This document shows positions 33,344 to 43,974 of a DNA stretch of 64,000 bases, piece after piece. The stretch spans positions 1 through 64,000 of the forward strand of contig VCMS01000115.1 of the NCBI GenBank assembly GCA_022539475.1, in the 5' to 3' direction. The notes below the pieces were generated by a model, which was not told the origin of the DNA, did not search any database, and saw only the letters and a program-made list of their open reading frames with translations. The stretch is from Gracilaria domingensis. Its lineage: Eukaryota > Rhodophyta > Florideophyceae > Gracilariales > Gracilariaceae. Made by a program: the position numbers and the translations under genes. The stretch's first letter is position 1, and each line of letters starts with the position of its first letter.

Positions 33344-34369
33344 GACGGCTCCCTTGGAACAATTGGAATTACGGAGCACCGTATTGATCTGCTCCTAGAT
33401 ACTCGCCCAATCGCGCAACACCCATATCGGGCAGGCCCAAAAGCGCGGGAAGAAGAAACGTCTCAAGTCGAGAAGATGCTACGTGCCGACGTAATTGAGC
33501 CAGCTCAGTCGTCATGGGCATCGCCCGTTGTACTTGTTCCGAAGTCGGATGGATCGTGACGTTTTTGCATCGATTACAGGCGACTCAACGCCGTTACCGT
33601 CAAAGACGTGTATCCGATTCCACGGATGGATGAGTACATCGACTCGCTGGGAAGCGCCAGAGTATTTACCGCCCTTGACGCCAATTGGGGTTACTGGCAG
33701 GTTCCAATTCGAAAGGAAGATGGCGACAAGACCGCGTTTCTATGTCACCAAGGACTGTAGAGTTTCAAACGGATGCCCTTCGGGCTAACGAATGCTCCCG
33801 CTACGTTTCAGAGCGCGATTGACATTCTGTTGGCCAGATTCAAGTGTAAGACTTGTCTTGTGTACTTGGACGACATTGTCGTATTTTCCAACAGCATGGG
33901 TGAACATATGTCCCATGTGAGGGAAGTGATGCAGGTTCTGCGTGACGCAGGTGTTACCTTGAAGCTCAAAAAATGCGAATTCTTCACCGACTCGGTGAAA
34001 TACCTGGGCCACATTATCCGCCCAGGGAAACTCTCGGTCGACGAGGTAAGGGTGAAGTCGCTGAAGGAAGCGAAACATCCGACAACTCAAACGGAACTCC
34101 GATCATTTCTCGGTTTGTGTAATGTCTACCGTCGGTTCGTCCCCAATTTCGCTCATACTGCAGCTCCTCTCAACTCTCTCCTCAGAAAAGGACAGCCAGT
34201 TAAACTGGAACCATTCGGCGATGCGGAAGCATCCGCCTTTTCGTCGTTAATCGACGCTGTTACGTCTCCGCCGATTTTGGCGTTGACCACTCTAGGGCTT
34301 TCATATGAAGTTGATACTGATTCCAGTGACCACCAAGTGGGGTGTACATTGTTTCAAGTCTTGAAGTAA
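33344..34369 (+). pseudogene. Gypsy B reverse transcriptase
   Basis: Motifs in order: ITEHRIDLLLDTRPIAQ, SSWASPVVLVPKSDGS-stop-RFCIDYRRL, FTALDANWGYWQVP, MPFGLTNAPATFQ, YLDDIVVFS (catalytic Asp pair intact), YLGHIIRPGKLSVDE and FLGLCNVYRRFVP. The catalytic residues are all present; the defects are three internal nonsense codons. Confidence 0.88.
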
Positions 34370-34927
34370 GGCGAGCGACGTCCAGTTGGATACTGGTCTC
34401 GTTCATTGAACGTGCATGAGCGTAATTACTCAGTCTCTGAGAAAGAGTGTCTCGCCGTCGTTTGGGCGCTGTCTACTTTAAGACCCTATCTCATGGGAAC
34501 CCATTTTCAGGTACATACCGATCATTCGGCTCTCTGCTGGCTTATGGAGATCTCCGAGCCGTCGGGTCGCCTTATGCGTTGGCGTCTCCGTCTATCGGAA
34601 TTTGATTTTGATGTCCGGTACAAACGGGGCACCCTGAATATGCAGGCTGATGCGCTTTCCCGCTTAGGAACGTCTGGCGAAGCACAACCTGTCGACGACG
34701 ACGACATACTATGCTTCTTAGTGGAAGACTGGGATGAAGACTTTGAAATTACGGACGACGTCTGTGACGATATTCTCGCCGCAGAAACGGTCGAGCCACC
34801 GCCTGGCTCATTTGAACCCCTTACCGCTGAAGAGGTAATACGTGAACAACACGGGGATCCTTTATGCATTGGGTCTTCACTTACAGACCACCCGTTAATC
34901 TCCTTTCAGACAATGGCTCGCAGTTAG
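34370..34927 (+). pseudogene. Gypsy B RNase H
   Basis: ERRPVGYWSRSLNVHERNY, ECLAVVWALSTLRPY, HTDHSALCWLM and LNMQADALSRL. The frame runs on into an acidic linker (DDDDILCFLVEDWDEDFE) and ends at TAG 34925-34927, just after the integrase deletion junction. Confidence 0.85.
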
Positions 34928-36143
34928 CGTCAAAGTTTTTTATGGACGTATGCCGTGTCTTGGATGTCAAGAATTTGTTTACTACAACCTATCATCCCCA
35001 GTGTAATGGGCAGGTAGAACGATTTAATCGTACAATGCTTAACGCATTACGATCCTATGTTGCGGATCAGCCAAAGGATTGGGACTTGTACACCGATGCT
35101 ATTACGTACGCTTATAACAACCAGGTGCATCGGGTAACGAAGCTTTCGCCGTTTGAACTCGGTCTTTCGAGGATACCGCCACCGGTAGGAATCGAATCAC
35201 AACCGACGCTAGCGTCTTTCCCGTCAGCACGGCTGTACAAGGACACCTGGAAAATTGGTTAACCAAGATGGTACCAGTAGCCCGGAAAGCCCTGGACAAG
35301 GCACAGCTTACGTACAAGCGTAATTTCGATCGCCGATTTCGCAGTACACCAGTGGTGGTAGAGCCAAACAGCTTTGTGTTCCTTCGAAAGGAGTGTTACA
35401 ATCCTGAAAAGGAAAAGAGACATAAGCTCCGGCCCATCGCCGATGGCCCCCATTACGTTGTTTCCGTCAACTCGGATACTGTCGTACTCGACATTGACGG
35501 GTGTCATGAACGAATCTCGCGTGACCGCGTTGTACCCGCCCCGACGCCACCCACCGCAACCGGGCCCACCTCAACCAATACCCAATCAGGGGATCCTCAA
35601 CAGGAGTCAGAACCGTCAACAGCCGCTACACTACCGTCGCGCCCGGCGATTCCTCCGCACCCGGATCGAGGATTAATTGATCTACCTACAGTAGGTACTT
35701 CTGACCACAGAACTGAACTTCCTACTACTTGGACGAACTCCAACGACTCTGCACGAGTATTTACAAGAGTAACCCCCGCACTTCATCTCCTGATGGAGCC
35801 CGTGGCGCCACCTAAGGAAGGGGAGGATACCGCAGCTGCTGCGAATGGCACTGACGCTCCGGTGTCGCCCGGTTCCCCAACCACGGGAAATTTGATCCAC
35901 ACTGACAATCCAGTCGCTCCCGTGGGAGAATCTAGTGGCACAGTTGCCTTGCCACACCCCAACCATGAGGAGTACGCCGTATCGGTCTCCGTTACCACGA
36001 AACGTGCCCGCGAGAGGCGTGACGCTGCCGCAGAAGCAGCTACCCACTCTGGGACCTCTAACCGCTTGAACTCGCGTATCCGCGCTGAGAAGCACGGCCG
36101 AACTGTGAAAACGGTTTCCGCTGATCTGGACGCGGAAGAATAG
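34864..36143 (+). pseudogene. Gypsy B integrase, N-terminus deleted, GPY-like tail
   Basis: The core fragment (34864-35262) has LLSDNGSQLASKFF and YHPQCNGQVERFNRT but no HHCC zinc domain and no first catalytic Asp. The tail (35268-36143) is in another frame and has the KLRPIADGPHYVV and VVLDIDGCHERISRDRVVP pattern of the GPY/F module, followed by a long Pro/Thr-rich extension. The deletion and the frameshift are both shared with element A. Confidence 0.82.
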
Positions 36144-36203
36144 CATTACAACCCTGAAAGGGGAAGCCTCGTGAACGAGTTCTGCTGAGTATTAACACTC
36201 ATT

Positions 36204-36761
36204 ATGAATTCCGTTGTGGGACTTTTCAGGCTTTCTTGGAAGTCGACACTCTACAGTGTGAACCACATCGCGTGTGGAGACTTGGAACTCCGCCATCACT
36301 GCAAGAAGTACAATCTTCGTGACAAGGGGCCTGACAGAACCAATCGCGTGCCACGCGACGCACGTTACAACGTGGAAAGCCCTAATGAGCGGTCGGCGAC
36401 CTTTCGCGAACGGATGGCCGAGGACGGCACGCGCACGATTGTCGTGGTCTCCAATCTGTGGCGTAGAGCCAATCAGAGATCTTGGCACAAGCCCCGTGGA
36501 CCGGGTGAACCGCCGCCTTGTCAAGGGAGTGCCGTACGCACCTCCGTCACGGAAACGGTTAGCCCCGTGAAGGCCGGGAGATTCGTCAACCGGAAGTACT
36601 ACCGTTTGTCGGTCTCTCGACTGTCGTCGAATAACGTGATACCGTTGGACTCGTCTGATCGAGAGCTTTGCAACTATTTCTCTAGCTCGAGGATAGAACG
36701 CGTAGGACGCGAGTTACAATACGCCCGCCACAGCGGAATGCGTGGAAAACCGCGGAAGTAA
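36204..36761 (+). CDS. Gypsy B extra ORF (185 aa), unknown
   Basis: Open frame between the integrase tail and the chromodomain ORF, in the direction of the element. The protein is basic and Arg/Ser/Asn-rich. Recognisable words include DLELRHHCKKYNLRDKG, GTRTIVVVSNLWRR and RFVNRKYYRLSVSRLSSNN. There is no zinc finger, coiled coil, membrane segment or signal peptide that I can see, so it does not look like an env glycoprotein. It could be an extra domain once joined to integrase or to the chromodomain. In A the frame is broken. Confidence 0.5.
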   Translation: MNSVVGLFRLSWKSTLYSVNHIACGDLELRHHCKKYNLRDKGPDRTNRVPRDARYNVESPNERSATFRERMAEDGTRTIVVVSNLWRRANQRSWHKPRGPGEPPPCQGSAVRTSVTETVSPVKAGRFVNRKYYRLSVSRLSSNNVIPLDSSDRELCNYFSSSRIERVGRELQYARHSGMRGKPRK

Positions 36762-36859
36762 GCCCGTCTCCAATGCTTGGAAAGCTTCACCTGCGTGATT
36801 TTAGGCAGCTACAGAACCTCTCCAGGTGAAACTGCGTCAGCAGGAGTGGCCCATACGCC

Positions 36860-37093
36860 ATGGAGGCCCGCGAACGGGAAGTGTTTCCACAAGAATTCGT
36901 TATCGAACGCATCGTGAGTCACGTCGTGAACCCCGATGGGGTGACTGAATACCAAGCCCGTTGGTACGGATACTCCCCTGAGGTGGATACGTTCGAGCCG
37001 ATCGAACATCTGCCTCGATCGAAGGTTCTCGCCTACTACCGGCGCAAGCGCTTACCGCCACCTCCAAACTTGGACGCAGCACAGGTAGGGTGA
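36860..37093 (+). CDS. Stand-alone chromodomain ORF of gypsy B (77 aa)
   Basis: An intact chromodomain: QEFVIERIVSHVV, then TEYQARWYGYSPEVDTFEPI, then HLPRSKVLAYYRRKR. The spacing of aromatic-cage positions (F near the start, W-Y in the middle, F/E before the last helix) follows the fold. In chromoviruses this domain is fused to the integrase C-terminus and directs insertion to marked chromatin. Here it begins 99 bp after the end of a separate ORF, in a different frame and with its own ATG. It may be separately translated, spliced on, or split by the lineage's decay. Confidence 0.8.
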   Translation: MEAREREVFPQEFVIERIVSHVVNPDGVTEYQARWYGYSPEVDTFEPIEHLPRSKVLAYYRRKRLPPPPNLDAAQVG

Positions 37094-37482
37094 CAGTACT
37101 ACTATGCCGTGAGGTGAACCGACGGGCCCACTCGTGGGAGAATTATTGATGGTACTACTAAGAAGTTTGGGTTGTTCCTACGGAAGGAAGTATTGAAGGG
37201 ATGAAAGAAGAAAGATGATTTCCGTCTAACGGACTCCGATTTATCGGAAAGAAGCGAACTACCGTCTAACGGTCCGTGTGAATATGTCGTGAAGCTACAC
37301 GCGTAATGGAGAATCGTATTGGAACGATGGTGCGCCAAAGGCATTGAACCGTAATCCGGTTATGAAGGAACTGATATCGAAGTCGATTTTATTCTAAGGC
37401 AAAGTTGTACCGCTAGCTATTGCGGAGTGCGTTGGTCGCAGAGCCTACCACAGCCCATCATGGAGGGAACCCACCGTTGGGA
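37094..37482. other. Gypsy B non-coding spacer
   Basis: Spacer between chromodomain ORF and opposite-strand gene. It contains a tandem-like pair of segments around TTTCCGTCTAACGGAC and CTACCGTCTAACGGTC (about 37218-37274), each holding a small CCGT-x-x-ACGG inverted repeat. Confidence 0.5.
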
Positions 37483-39297
37483 TCACTGCCATCCTGTCGA
37501 AGGACCGGCACCTACAGCGTTGGATGGTCCCGCTTGGGGAGGCTGACTCGCGAAAGCCTGCGCGCCCAATGCTAACAGCTGGCCGAGGTCGTACATATCC
37601 GGTGGAACCGGCACCCCAAGTCCGAGGAGTTGGTTGCGCATCCCTATCACACGGGGGTAAATATTCCCTTGCCAAGGGCCCACTCCCCAATCGATAGGGG
37701 CAACTGGCGCAACCGCCCCTCCGACGACCGGAACCTCTGCGGAAGCCGTCGACGGAGCTCCCGTTGCCGGGTCTTCCACAGTATCATCCACCATTGGATC
37801 GTCCTTCTCTGCTACGGAGTAATAGGTGTCGGAAAACATGAACCCAATAGGGTGATCGCTCGGAACCACTCAAGGAAGTTCGCGTAGGACGAGAGCCCGC
37901 TCCTTCGGGACAGTAACTCCGTCCCAGGGATCGTAATACACGAAGTCACCGGCACCCGGATGTCTTCGCCCTGGCGAACGGTCGTAGTGCGAACGAGTGC
38001 CCCTGGGGACGGTTTCCGCCGGAACGGTACTCCAATCAATGGAATCGATGAGATCGATAAGGCTGATGACCTCGCTGACGTTGTCGTCCGAACCGAGCGC
38101 GGTGTTTCAGTCCAGTGATCTCATCACATTCCGTAACCTCGGAGGCAAATAACAAACACGGTTCTGGTCATATGCTTCCCATAGCATAAACGCGGCAACG
38201 CGAGCGGCCCATTCGGCGATGAAGAGCATCCAATACTCCGAGTGCGGATTCGAATTCATGCGTGACTCCACATAGGAGATGCACGAAGGCAATTCCGAGA
38301 AACACCCGCGTAGTACCTCTTAGTGAGCCCACCAAGATGAAAGTGGAGCGAATCGACCCGCTAGTGCGTCCGGACGCAAACTTTTGACCTCCATATTCTG
38401 GTGTGTGATCAGATGCCCGAATCGGGATCGCCATTTGCGTTCGTTTCGCAGTCGGTCGAAGAAGCTCCCCTCTCCCCAAGGGCGATGTAGATACCGAAAC
38501 TCCGCTCGCAGGATAGGCCTGTTGAACAGGAAGATATCTGCTGGCATTGACTCCGGGAAGTTTTCCGCCCCCTGAAATTCCGCGAGGTTCGCGCCATACT
38601 TGATCTCTGCGTTAGTTCGGAACCGGGAAAGGTCGAACCCGTAGGACTAGGGAATCCTCTCGGGGAACGAGGCTCGGTCCTTCCGAAAGTATGCCAATCG
38701 CGCCATAGCCGCGCGCGCTTCATCCAGCGTTTTGTATCCACGGCCGCTCCGTTTCCGTGACGACACGTGAGGTGCGACCGCCACGCGGTGTCTCCAATCC
38801 AAGGAACCCACCATATCTCGGTGCAGGCCGTCAGGCAGCATACCGTTCTCGGTGTATGAATCCATCAACGCACTGCTGCGAACCGCTGTCGGGTGAAACC
38901 AGTGCGCTCTGGAATAGGCCCAGCTTCCTCCGGTAGTCGAATCTTGAACAAGGAGCGATTCACGTGCTATAGAGCCAGCTGGAGTCGCCAGCAGGGGCAC
39001 CACCTCAGCGAAATTCCACGCCATGACGTCGACCGGGTTCGGTGTAGCCGTGTGATGTTGACTCTGAGGCAGAGGAGCGGAGGCGAAACCGCCAAGATAC
39101 AATGTTGCAGGAGTTGCGGGACCCGAAACGTTTGGAGCCCCGGCTTGGGAATGCTGCTCGTCGCCCTGGTGAGGGTTCATCGAACCGTCGATCGCGGAAG
39201 AAACTTCAAGTACTGAATCGTCTGAGTGCAGAGAAGTTGAATGCGCTTGCGCGTGTGTCTCGTTGTGACGAGGAACCGGAATCTCGGGTATGTCCAT
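37483..39297 (-). pseudogene. Opposite-strand gene of gypsy B (605-codon frame, broken)
   Basis: The partner of 22466-24280 in element A and of identical length. The first 216 codons (39297 to 38650) are open and differ from A at only nine residues. TAG, TAA and TGA stops after codons 216, 325 and 475 occupy the same positions as in A. A's extra TGA is an Arg codon here (SFFDRLRNERK), and B has its own TGA near 38111. The sequence is transcribed, if at all, from near the 3' LTR against the element. No family recognised. Confidence 0.65.
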
Positions 39298-39365
39298 GTT
39301 GGACCACGCTTATATACTCGCTCGCTGATGAATCTCCGCTTGCAAACCGGATGTTTCCTGCGCTA

Positions 39366-39377
39366 AGGAGGGGGATA
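39366..39377 (+). other. Gypsy B polypurine tract
   Basis: AAGGAGGGGGA followed by TAT lies directly before the TG of the 3' LTR. The same tract borders the A LTR on the minus strand. Confidence 0.8.
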
Positions 39378-40356
39378 TGTAGAGCAAACGTGCTCGCCCG
39401 GTACACGGGGAAGGATTTCATAAACCCCTGGTAAGGATGATTCCGGGTACTCGGAAGGTATGAGTATTGGCCCACGGATGGGATGCTTTCGGCAGTATTG
39501 AGGTATGGCACCCTGAGGGATCGGCCATGACGTGGCGCAGATGAGTATTGGTCGCGTGTACGCGTGTGTAGGAATGGGTGTGTTCACACATGTTTTGTTA
39601 TAATTTTCGGATATTTTACTGGCCGCTGCCGCGGGTTGTCACGTGCACCACGTGTATGGACCTGCTTAGGTGTGCATTAGATTATTTAATTTAGTTTAAC
39701 TAATTTATCGGTTACGATACAAGAGGTGACCTCCGAGTCATCTCCTCCTTCAGTAAAGGGTAACCGAGTTCGGCTCTGAACCAAGTTCGCCTGCGCGAAG
39801 TGTACAACTCCCTCAGGAGGGTCACCGCGTACAGTACGGATTGGATTCATCCCTCGGGATCACTCAGGCAAAACTGACCATGGTAGCCTTGCCTTCGGGC
39901 TTATTTATTTCGTGCCTTCTGACTTTCTGTTTCGTTTACTGTGCAGTTGTACTGCTTTCACCACAATTGGTAGCATTTCTGTCTCTGTATAGAGTTGTGC
40001 CGCGTGGGCTTAATACACATCGTCGTCTCCCGGCGCCGGGTCTGCTGCCGCTTGCCGCACGTCCCGCCGCGGGATTCCTCTCTTTACCTCCTTTGTTTTC
40101 CCTTCTTTTTCCCCCTTTTACCTATGGCTTACACCGCTCTACGGTACCTTTCCTCCCGACCATTCCGTCACTTTTCGCCGGATTCCTGGATCAGGCCCGT
40201 TCACCCATCAACCTCCGTAGGTATATCCCGTACCACGGGCGGTCTTACACCCGCACTATCCGTGTTCGGAGGACTCACCACTGATTTCACCTCGTCTAGA
40301 GGGCAAGGACTCGAACGCCTTGAGAGACGATCCCATCGCTGGGGTTTTGCTCTACA
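39378..40356 (+). repeat. Gypsy B 3' LTR (979 bp)
   Basis: It starts TGTAGAGCAAACGTGC and ends GGGTTTTGCTCTACA. It is nearly the same as the 5' LTR, with differences that include TATAAG to TACAAG in the core promoter. Confidence 0.93.
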
Positions 40357-40361
40357 ATTTT

Positions 40362-40806
40362 CGAATTGCAACTTACTAGCGAAGTGCCTGCGACAGGCTG
40401 TGCACTTGTGACTAAACTCCGAACGCCCAATCGCTTGAGAGCTCATTTGATAAGATGGCGGTGAGAAGGGATAATTAACTAGAATGGCGGACGTTGCTAC
40501 TTTGCCAATATAAATTTTCTTACCTCACTTAGGAATGGGACATTGTAGAACAAGTTTCATTTTGACTACATACTCTGAAAACGGCAAACCGAAATGGTAG
40601 AAGACTTTGGGGAACATTGGGAAAGCAGTCACCGGAAGCCAGTTCAACCGAAAGGTCGCAGTGAGAATGGTGCTCTCTTCATCAGAGGTTTGCTCACGCG
40701 TTTCTCTTCTGCAAGGCTAATATAGTTGAAATTCAAGCGCTTGCTCTTATACTTTCGCGGCGAGCACATCCTAGAGCGTACCTTTTCGAGTAAGCCGCTG
40801 TTTGAA
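40362..40806. other. Intergenic; no gene seen
   Basis: Host flank between gypsy B and the two-exon gene. It likely contains that gene's promoter and 5' untranslated region; no clear TATA box. Confidence 0.4.
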
Positions 40807-42673
40807 ATGCCTCCACGCAGAGTTGCTACAGGTGCTGGTATCGAACTCGGACCTAATGTCGGTGGTTCAGATGGAGTCAATGATTCGGACGGAGGCAGTG
40901 GCGCACGGCAAGCGGGAGGTAGAAAAGGTAACCGTCGTACAGTAGGAGTCAGAGAATTAGATGATGGCCGCGTTGCTGGTGGAGCAAGAACCGAATCTAG
41001 TAGTCGTCGGTCAGCGGGAGTCAAGGCATCAAGTGACGGACGTGCAGTCAGCTGGACGGGAACTGCAACAAGTGCTAGTCGTGCAGCCGGAGTGAGAGGC
41101 TCAGTTGGAGAGCTTATGACTGCGCGGGCAAACGTAGGAGGGATAAGCAAACCTCCAAGAGGAAGAGGCACAACCACGAACGACACACTCATCATTCATG
41201 TCGAAGGACTGATTAATGAACATGAGAAAGGCAACGCACTGCTGGAAGGGCTCAGATCACAGTTTTGCTCCTTTGCGGCAGATATACAAATGCATCGAGA
41301 GGTCAGCAAGAGTGAAGTACAATCGGAAAGAGATTCTGATAATGCTATCATCGAAAAGAGGCATGAGGCGATGTTAGAAGTACTAAATCAAATCAGAGAC
41401 CTTCCCCGGTGCGGGATGCAGACAATTTCAAGCAATGAGAGTATTCTTGATTCCTCAAAGGTGACTTTCTTATTTCAAACCATCTTGACTCTCCCGTTAC
41501 GCGTATCAGTTACTAACCCCGTTGTAATATGTAGTGCAACGCAATTTGCGGTATGCGCTCGCTTTTGCGGTGAAGTCAGTGCGCCTGCAGTGCAGTGGAA
41601 GTCAGTGACGTCGAACGGGTTGGCACAGCATTGCTGGATGGTGACACACGTGTATGGACGGTTGGCGCCCAACTTTGGGATATTTTAGATATTACTATTT
41701 ATTTTATTTTAGTTCGGTTGCACCACTTGACAGTGGCATAGCTACACTACTTAGTAGGTTGAGTTGCACCCATTGCTGGGGAAGTAAACGGAGCAATCGA
41801 GTGTTCGGCTCTAACTTACCACCCTCGGTGTGTGATAGCCTTCTTGCGGAGAGTCACCACCGTGTGTCGGGTTCGTTATCCGCCTCGCGGCATCATCAAC
41901 ACCACTACTGCTTTCGCGTGTTTACTTTGTGTGTGTTTTCTTTATTTCTGTCCCTTTTATACAGGTAGCACTACTTGGTGTACCGATGCATACCGTTCAT
42001 GGCTCGACATACTCGCGTGGGCTATTACCGCTCTTGCGTGTCATCGCCACACTCGTGGGTAGCGCGTGTTTGGCACGTGACGCTACTCCCGACTTGTTTC
42101 GTGCGTTCTCTACCGCTGGACGCGTCTTCGTCGCCGCTTCGCTCCCTCCATTACTTGAGAAGGGTCGACCCCGGTCTTACACCCGGCATTGCCGTGTCGT
42201 ACCTGTGGGAGCGCTTTTATTGCTGTTATGGCCTCTTGAGAGAGGGTCTGAACTACCTTTGCGTGTCTTTCCCCATCGCTGGTTTTTGCACAACATAATA
42301 CACCACATATATCCGACAGAAGTGCAAATGCGCAGAGATGGGTCCATTGCTTTAGTTCAAATTTGAATCGATTTTCATACTTCTCTCATAAAATAATAAG
42401 ACCTTCACTTCTTTCTATTCCATACAGATATTCGTGAAGCTTAGAGTGACTATTGAAGTTCTAGATCCTCTCCTTGGTAAGGATATATACAAGGAAATGA
42501 ATGAGAACTCTTCGCATTCTAGCAAAATGATACTGGACGCAGCTCAGTTCGTGCACAATGAGCCTGCTTCTAACTCTGTCATTGAGAAATTCTTGAAATC
42601 AAGAATAAATAAGAAAAGTTTCACAGACTGGATCCGTACCAAGAGTTTACTCGGTTTTTTTGTCAGCAATTAG
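40807..42673 (+). CDS. Unknown two-exon gene; solo LTR in its intron
   Basis: Exon 1 is 40807-41460 (ATG in MPPRRVATGAG) and exon 2 is 42428-42673. The intron 41461-42427 starts GTGACT, ends in a strong pyrimidine tract plus CAG (TTCTTTCTATTCCATACAG), is phase 0, and joins the two frames without a stop, giving about 299 residues. The first 115 residues are Gly/Ser/Arg-rich and disordered; residues about 125-215 are helical (IIHVEGLINEHEKGNALLEG, KRHEAMLEVLNQIRDL). Exon 2 adds KLRVTIEVLDPLLGKDIYKE and KKSFTDWIRTKS. I recognise no family. Further coding-like sequence beyond the TAG suggests that the original gene was longer and is decaying. Confidence 0.5.
41530..42305 (+). mobile_element. Solo LTR (776 bp) in an intron, TSD TAATA
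   Basis: It starts TGTAGTGCAA and ends GGTTTTTGCACAACA, and is flanked by TAATA at 41525-41529 and 42306-42310. It belongs to a family related to the gypsy A/B LTRs: it shares CACGTGTATGGAC, the CTCTTGAGAGAGGGTCTGAAC-type segment and CCCCATCGCTGG near the end. No internal element sequence is left, as expected after LTR-LTR recombination. Confidence 0.88.
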
Positions 42674-42785
42674 TAGGGCATATGAATAACTACAAAACAA
42701 GATGGTACACATATAGAAATATATGATTTGGAACTTAAGCCAAGTATTGAAATCTAACTCTATATCTTTCTGTTTCCGTCACAGG

Positions 42786-43370
42786 TTTGTTCGTTTCGAG
42801 CTAATATACCAGAAACGTTTGTGCCTCAAGTGATCAATGATTAATCTCAGTGCAGAAAAACAAGAGAAAACTGCAATTCGGAAGATGAAGAAATAAGTGA
42901 AGAGCACTCTTCGCGTCGCAAAGCTGCAAAGCACTTGCTGCTGACAGGGTCTGTTAAGAAAGAAGAAGAGTTTGACTCTGCGTAGATTGCGGCCTGGGAA
43001 GCGGTTCGACGTAATCGTCGTGCACAGTTTGGAACATTTCGTTTATGAAAAATGCATGGTTTCAAAACTTTTCACAGCTTTCATCACCTGTGTTAAGAGC
43101 GAAAGCTAAGCTAGTTCTGAGTTTATACAGTTTGGGATAATTTTGTATGAAGATTTGAAAACATTTCGAAGAACTATTTTTTAGACACCAAAGTTGTCTC
43201 AAATTAGGGCACGGGCCAGAATGGCCAAAAGAAGTACGACGCTTAAATAGAACGTTGAAGACACAAGTCAATGACTTGCGTGAGGATGGAGGAATGGTGC
43301 CATTTATTGAACTCCTGGTGAAGGAGGTGCTTACAGAGCCAGAAGCGAAACTTCTTGAAAACGAGTTTTA
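42786..43370 (+). pseudogene. Decayed downstream exons of the 40807 gene
   Basis: After an acceptor-like sequence (TTTCTGTTTCCGTCACAG, ending 42785) one frame reads SFRANIPETFVPQVIND, a TAA, an acidic stretch with EEHSSRRKAAKHLLLTGS, a TAG, then WEAVRRNRRAQFG. A second block after another acceptor-like TTTTTTAG (about 43183) reads GHGPEWPKEVRRLNRTLK and MVPFIELLVKEVLTEPEAK before TAG. These look like exons with two nonsense codons. The assignment to the 40807 gene is inference. Confidence 0.35.
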
Positions 43371-43974
43371 GTCTTCCCAGCGATTGAAAAGTATCCTACG
43401 TATGATGCATTAAAAAATATTAAGTATAAGAAGCAAATTAAATTTGGGTTCTAGTTGAAAAACATTTGCAAGTTGTTTGTGCGTTCAACGTCCTAATGTT
43501 TTATGAAGTTAGAAAGCATCTACGAGATAAAGTCTGTGTTTGGTATTGGTTTGCATTGTTCTGTTGTTGTCTGCTTTTGGAAACAAAACAAGGTTGAATA
43601 GGAGGTTGACGCTAACTTTAATATGGTTGGTAATGTAACTATTTGAGAAGAAAGATCAATTATTGTCTTATCATTGGCGACTATCAGTTCAGGGTCAAAC
43701 GTTAAGTGTAGTGGTGTTTAAAATTCAAGCTACACGCAATGCTGCGGTAGAAGCGGTTTTAGGAAGCTGTGTGACCGTGCCTACCTCTTCCGGAGGGAGT
43801 GTCCTCGTATTTTCCAAAAGAGCGAAAAAATCTATCGGTTGGAACGCGTGTGTGCTTTGTGATGATTAGAGGCGTACTGCGATAGAATAACTTCTATGAG
43901 TGTTGTCGTTCAAAAAGTGAGTGCGACACGCGCGACACATTAAAATTATATTCTCAAACACCCCTTTTTGAAGG
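43371..43974. other. No supported gene
   Basis: AT-rich sequence with one short plus frame (43663-43869) that has no recognisable motif. Confidence 0.35.

Larger units (their letters stand above)
28788..40361 (+). mobile_element. Ty3/gypsy element B, complete, TSD ATTTT
   Basis: The element proper is 28793-40356 (11,564 bp), flanked by ATTTT at 28788-28792 and 40357-40361. Both LTRs start TGTAGAGCAAA and end in TCTCTACA or GCTCTACA. Order: LTR, primer site, gag, nucleocapsid, protease, RT, RNase H, integrase (deleted), GPY-like tail, an extra ORF, a separate chromodomain ORF, an opposite-strand gene, polypurine tract, LTR. RT-before-integrase order and the chromodomain place it among chromovirus-like gypsy elements. 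The LTRs differ at few positions, so the insertion is fairly young, yet several stops make it non-autonomous. Confidence 0.95.

Noticed and set aside
4639-35262. Stop-codon reassignment as a reason for the many in-frame stops
   Set aside because: TAA, TAG and TGA are all involved, and host genes (ClpP, dynamin, SURF2, DP) use stops normally, so the broken frames are best read as decay.
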